A stretch of 37,116 nucleotides of DNA. Origin: Promethearchaeota archaeon (GTDB lineage Archaea > Asgardarchaeota > Lokiarchaeia > Sigyniarchaeales > SOKP01). Positions within the stretch are counted from its first letter, which is position 1. Each line of letters begins with the position of its first letter. The position numbers and the translations under genes were made by a program. This document shows, in pieces, positions 34,006 to 37,116 of this stretch. Under the pieces are notes generated by a model that saw nothing but the letters and a program-made list of their open reading frames with translations, was not told the DNA's origin and did no database searches. The stretch is from assembly GCA_030603385.1 (NCBI GenBank), contig JAUVXW010000039.1:1-37116 (forward strand). The letters run 5' to 3'.

Positions 34006-35142
34006 TCATTTCCCCCAATCAGTACGATATCCATGTAAGGCAAAATAAATATTCGCTTCTGCACCTTCCCACTTTAAAGTCATATCTTGAGTTGCTGTTC
34101 TTCTAATTGCTGGTAGAGCTTTTCTTAGATGTTTAACCATTCTATCTGCGAAATATAATGGATAAGGTTCTATAATCCCTGGAACACCACATTGTAATTT
34201 TATAGATTCAAATAACTTTGCTAACCTATAATTATTCGTTGCTATAGAAGGAGCAATTTCCACTCTTAATACAGGAAAAAATTCAGAAGGTCTATAATAA
34301 ACCATATGGACTTCATTTAATGCATTTAAGATCTTTTTGAATTGTTCTATTGTATCAGATGGCAAGTATTCTAGAATCCTTTTTGATATTGGTTTTTCAA
34401 TTTTCATAGGCCCCACAAATTCACCTGCTTTTAATATAAATGAGAGTAACCCACGATCTTCAAATCCATCCAAATTTAAAATGGTTTGAGATATTTGATT
34501 TATAGTAGTATATTTAGGTACACCTGTGAATATTTGGTCTGTTTTTTTAGAAATAAGTATTTTTTCATACGAATTCATTGCAGGTTTTAATATTTTAAAT
34601 AGTACATCCATTATTTCCTTCACTGGCTTAATGTTAGGATTTAAAGCTTGAGTTAATTTTATAAAAGGCGTTATTAATGAACCATCGATAAATACTACAT
34701 CGTGAGGTGCATTTCCAGCCAAGAGTAATTCCATACACATCATTATTGCTCTTGAAATCATAGTTGTATTATCATTATGGGGTAGAGTTAGAACGTTAGA
34801 GTTATGATATGGTGCTGACCAATGTCTAACTTCAGTTGGAGGCGCTAATCCTTCAACTGCTACACCAGCAATGCCAACTATATCTGTAGAGAGTAATTTC
34901 TCTATAGCGAAAGCTCCATCTACACCACAAGTTGTTGGATGAGATGGCGTTAATGTAATTTCAGAATCTCTTCTTAATAAATCTTTATCTTTTAATGTAT
35001 CTCTCGCTAGTTTTTTAAGATTTAATAGATTTTGAAAGGTAATTGACAATTTTTTGCTTATTCCATCGCATTGAATTAACATATCCTCAACAAGAGCCTC
35101 AGGTAATTCTTTAAAAGGAGTTTTTAAAATACTTCTCGACAT
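34006..35142 (-). CDS. nurA: NurA 5'-3' nuclease
   Basis: A 378-residue NurA-domain protein with the RNase H-like metal site: Asp75 in CGVDGAFA and Asp153 in VVFIDGSLITPF, then a late conserved stretch ending PLYFADRMVKHLRKALPAI. NurA works with HerA to trim DNA ends for recombination. The usual companions Mre11 and Rad50 are not next to it here, so the pair stands alone. The ATG at 35142 has no strong ribosome site; promoter-like AT runs lie upstream. Length is near the family norm. Confidence 0.9.
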   Translation of the reverse strand: MSRSILKTPFKELPEALVEDMLIQCDGISKKLSITFQNLLNLKKLARDTLKDKDLLRRDSEITLTPSHPTTCGVDGAFAIEKLLSTDIVGIAGVAVEGLAPPTEVRHWSAPYHNSNVLTLPHNDNTTMISRAIMMCMELLLAGNAPHDVVFIDGSLITPFIKLTQALNPNIKPVKEIMDVLFKILKPAMNSYEKILISKKTDQIFTGVPKYTTINQISQTILNLDGFEDRGLLSFILKAGEFVGPMKIEKPISKRILEYLPSDTIEQFKKILNALNEVHMVYYRPSEFFPVLRVEIAPSIATNNYRLAKLFESIKLQCGVPGIIEPYPLYFADRMVKHLRKALPAIRRTATQDMTLKWEGAEANIYFALHGYRTDWGK

Positions 35143-35357
35143 TAAACAAATCTCAACTCATTGAATTATTTCTTAAAATTTCTTAATTATATTGTACATT
35201 TAGGTAAAAATAAATGTTATTTAATTTAGGCTGAAACAGATGAAAATAATTATTTTCAAAAGTATAATAATTAGAATTTAATCAAAAAGGAGTATATTAT
35301 ATGAATATTAAATTCAACTAAATTAATTTTCTCATGTCATCTTCTAAGGTAATTTCA

Positions 35358-36008
35358 TTATTTTTTCCAAAAATCGACATTATCAATAGAATTTTTAACT
35401 ATAAGCCCCTTACGTTCTAATTCCTTTAATTTAAGTTGTAGATATTTGACGTCTGTTTCATCAGTTATTTCCAACATTTTTATAAGCTCACTTTTATTTT
35501 TACCCTCATTAGATATAACTCCTAAAATATCATCACCAGTTATATTAAAACCATATCCTTCTGGTAAAACTAACTTTTTCACTGGTTTTTTCTCCTTAGT
35601 TTTTCCTTTTACCCTTAGATCGAATGTAAACTTACATTTGGGATACCCACTACAGCCATAGAACATCCCATAAGTTCCAGTCAGTTCTTTCATGATTCTC
35701 CCACATTTTGGACAGGAAATATTATAAGGATCCTCGAAGTTCTGTGAGTAATTACATTTGGGATAACCATTACACCCAAGAAAAATCCCGTATTTTCCAA
35801 TGTATAATGCTAATTTTTTTCCGCATTTAGGGCATGAAGAAGGTGTGTTTGTGCCAATTTGTTTTGTCTCAGCTACATTTTTATTAGATATATCATGTGT
35901 ATATTTGCATTTGGGGTAATCCGTACAATCAAGATAAGTACCATAGGTTCCTTTTCTTATTTCTAATGGTTTACCGCATCTTGGACAAATATTTGGGCTT
36001 TCAGTCAA
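35358..36008 (-). CDS. stand-alone topoisomerase-type zinc-finger protein
   Basis: A 216-residue protein made of three tandem topoisomerase I C-terminal-type zinc fingers: CPRCGKPL...YLDCTDYPKCKYT, CPKCGKKL...FLGCNGYPKCNYS, and CPKCGRIM...FYGCSGYPKCKFT. A C-terminal region (about 145-216) has KSELIKMLEITDETDVKYLQLKLKELERKGLIV and looks like a winged helix. There is no topoisomerase catalytic domain. The start is TTG 36008, and a fourth half-finger lies just upstream in another frame (36005-36091). Expected to bind single-stranded DNA or RNA; role unknown. Confidence 0.78.
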   Translation of the reverse strand: MTESPNICPRCGKPLEIRKGTYGTYLDCTDYPKCKYTHDISNKNVAETKQIGTNTPSSCPKCGKKLALYIGKYGIFLGCNGYPKCNYSQNFEDPYNISCPKCGRIMKELTGTYGMFYGCSGYPKCKFTFDLRVKGKTKEKKPVKKLVLPEGYGFNITGDDILGVISNEGKNKSELIKMLEITDETDVKYLQLKLKELERKGLIVKNSIDNVDFWKK

Positions 36009-36091
36009 ATTGGTTTAATCTCTCCCGAATTTCTTGGAACTATTAAAAATTTACATCTCGGATAGTTCGTACATCCTAAAAAAGCTCGCAT
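36005..36091 (-). pseudogene. half zinc finger, topoisomerase type
   Basis: A 28-residue frame from ATG 36091 reads MRAFLGCTNYPRCKFLIVPR and so on, the second half of one more topoisomerase-type zinc finger. Its TGA overlaps the TTG start of the next gene in another phase. It is either a broken fourth finger or the trace of a longer parent protein. Confidence 0.65.
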
Positions 36092-36286
36092 TAGGCATAC
36101 ATATTTTCAATTAACCACAATTAAAAAATATAGACTTTTACTCTAAAATTAATAATATCATCAATTTAAATATATAACTCTAATTAATCAAAATTAAAAT
36201 ATTGTCAAGAAAATCATCGAACAATTAAATACTAAGAATCCCAAATTAAGATTAAATAACATCATAATTGTAAGGTGATAATAAAA

Positions 36287-36442
36287 TTGAAAGAATATAA
36301 GGTAGAAACGGTAGGAAAAGTCTACTCAAGTCCAAAACATGCAAAGGAATTCGAAAAGATCTTAAATGACCAGGCAGTCGAGGGATGGGAATTAAAATTA
36401 GTTGCTTCATTTTTTTTAGTCTTCGAAAGAGAGAAAAGCTAA
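36287..36442 (+). CDS. DUF4177-like small protein
   Basis: A 51-residue frame with the DUF4177 pattern: KEYKVETVGKV...EFEKILNDQAVEGWELKLVASFFLVFERE, in which LN..a.eGWeL is the signature. TTG 36287 is the start, with AAGGTGATA just upstream as a good ribosome site. Too short for usual cutoffs. The function of the family is unknown. Confidence 0.75.
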   Translation: MKEYKVETVGKVYSSPKHAKEFEKILNDQAVEGWELKLVASFFLVFEREKS

Positions 36443-36714
36443 AAAACGCAGCTATGATGTACCTACAACTAAATTATTAATCCTCACTTTTTCTTTTACC
36501 TAAAATATTTTTAAAAAGATCAAAAAAAAATTAGTTTAATTAATAGGCCCAGTTGAAAAATCTTCATCAAAATTTTGCAAAGAAATTACACCTCACCTTT
36601 CGAGAGGGGGATCGCGTTCTATTAAAAACCCATATTATATCTTAAAAAAAAAGGAAGAAAACAATCAAATAGAGTAACGAATTAAATTGTTTATATCAAA
36701 AGTGGTAATAAAAT

Positions 36715-36990
36715 ATGATTGAAAGAGAAATTGTAATTGGACTTGTAAAAGATGGAAATTTTTACACACGATCTCCTGAACCAGAAATTAGTGCCCCTAC
36801 CCTCTTAACTGAAATCAAAGTAATGGAGAGCATAGCACCTGAAGCTCGACAGTTGAATTTAACCGAATATGAGGGAAAAGCGATAGCCGTTCAAGGTCAC
36901 AATCAAGGGGATGTGATCTATGAGGCAGCTATTATTGATGTTGCGGGACCTATTCTTACTGTTTTAGTTAAGCAGGCAATGGGAGATTAA
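36715..36990 (+). CDS. uncharacterised small protein
   Basis: A 91-residue protein. The second half, YEGKAIAVQGHNQGDVIYEAAIIDVAGPILTVLVKQ, has the alternation expected of a small beta barrel and looks like a compact domain found alone in several archaeal and bacterial genomes, though I cannot name the family. ATG start with the weak AGTGG upstream. The 272-bp gap before it holds a short GC-rich patch near 36594-36616 but no recognised RNA. Confidence 0.55.
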   Translation: MIEREIVIGLVKDGNFYTRSPEPEISAPTLLTEIKVMESIAPEARQLNLTEYEGKAIAVQGHNQGDVIYEAAIIDVAGPILTVLVKQAMGD

Positions 36991-37116
36991 TATAGTATCT
37001 AGCGATTAGTATTGGTTTCATCCTTAGAAAAGAGGAGTCTTAGGATTCAGATGATTTTAGACTTTTTTATGAAAATTTTTATACTTCCGAGTTACTTATT
37101 TAATATTAAAGGATAT

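Overview
This is an AT-rich archaeal chromosome segment. HerA and NurA (the archaeal end-resection helicase and nuclease), an F420-type luciferase-like oxidoreductase, archaeal-style VapB/AbrB antitoxins, many TTG/GTG starts and G-rich Shine-Dalgarno sites all point to Archaea. The very low GC, the dense load of small toxin-antitoxin (TA) genes, and a signal-peptide/transmembrane protein with a longin-like cytoplasmic domain (9489-11762) suggest an Asgard (Lokiarchaeia-like) archaeon. That placement is inference; no rRNA or tRNA is visible.

Region 1 (1-12.3 kb) is an accessory array. Short TA or small-protein cassettes are separated by a repeat found nowhere else in the window. The full repeat is about 150-185 bp. 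It opens with CGGTTATTTCACGAA and closes with TAACCGTTTCACGAA; the interior is mostly variable and every copy lies in the same orientation. Complete or half copies begin near 787, 2137, 2378, 3445, 5045, 6137 (half), 6857 (half), 7923, 9265 and 12196 (half). Between them lie a PIN toxin with a small partner and a DUF2283 protein, HicB/HicA, a nucleotidyltransferase/HEPN pair, a decayed second copy of the first cassette, MntA/HepT, a C-terminally anchored protein, DUF433/DUF5615, DUF433 with a toxin stub, a TumE-like (DUF6516) pair, and the large longin-like receptor. The layout resembles an integron or pdif cassette array, but the repeat does not match attC geometry and no integrase is present. 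This is the best candidate here for an undescribed system.

Region 2 (12.3-13.4 kb) is a VapBC pair followed by a DUF5615 toxin remnant and an inverted, shortened VapB copy.

Region 3 (13.4-22 kb) holds metabolic genes: a hotdog-fold protein, a ferredoxin-nitroreductase fusion, a membrane zinc-ribbon protein, a multi-cluster ferredoxin, a class III aminotransferase, an NDP-forming acyl-CoA synthetase alpha-like protein and an F420-type oxidoreductase.

Region 4 (22-24.7 kb) is a second TA cluster: a near-identical copy of the 8.2-kb DUF433 gene with another toxin stub, UPF0175/DUF3368, and AbrB/VapC, with a cysteine-rich membrane protein between. Region 5 (24.9-27.8 kb) has an old-yellow-enzyme family reductase, two tiny proteins including a DUF5678-like one, and a flavodoxin-ferredoxin fusion lacking one expected cluster cysteine.

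Region 6 (28-35.2 kb) is a possible DNA-processing island. A ParA-like ATPase, an uncharacterised basic protein and a PD-(D/E)XK-like nuclease with a zinc ribbon form a tight operon. It is followed by a frameshifted radical SAM/SPASM gene and a family 2 glycosyltransferase. These converge on an opposite-strand NurA-HerA operon whose HerA lacks a canonical start codon for its N-terminal barrel. The right end has a stand-alone protein of three topoisomerase-type zinc fingers with a broken extra finger upstream, a DUF4177-like small protein, and a small uncharacterised protein.
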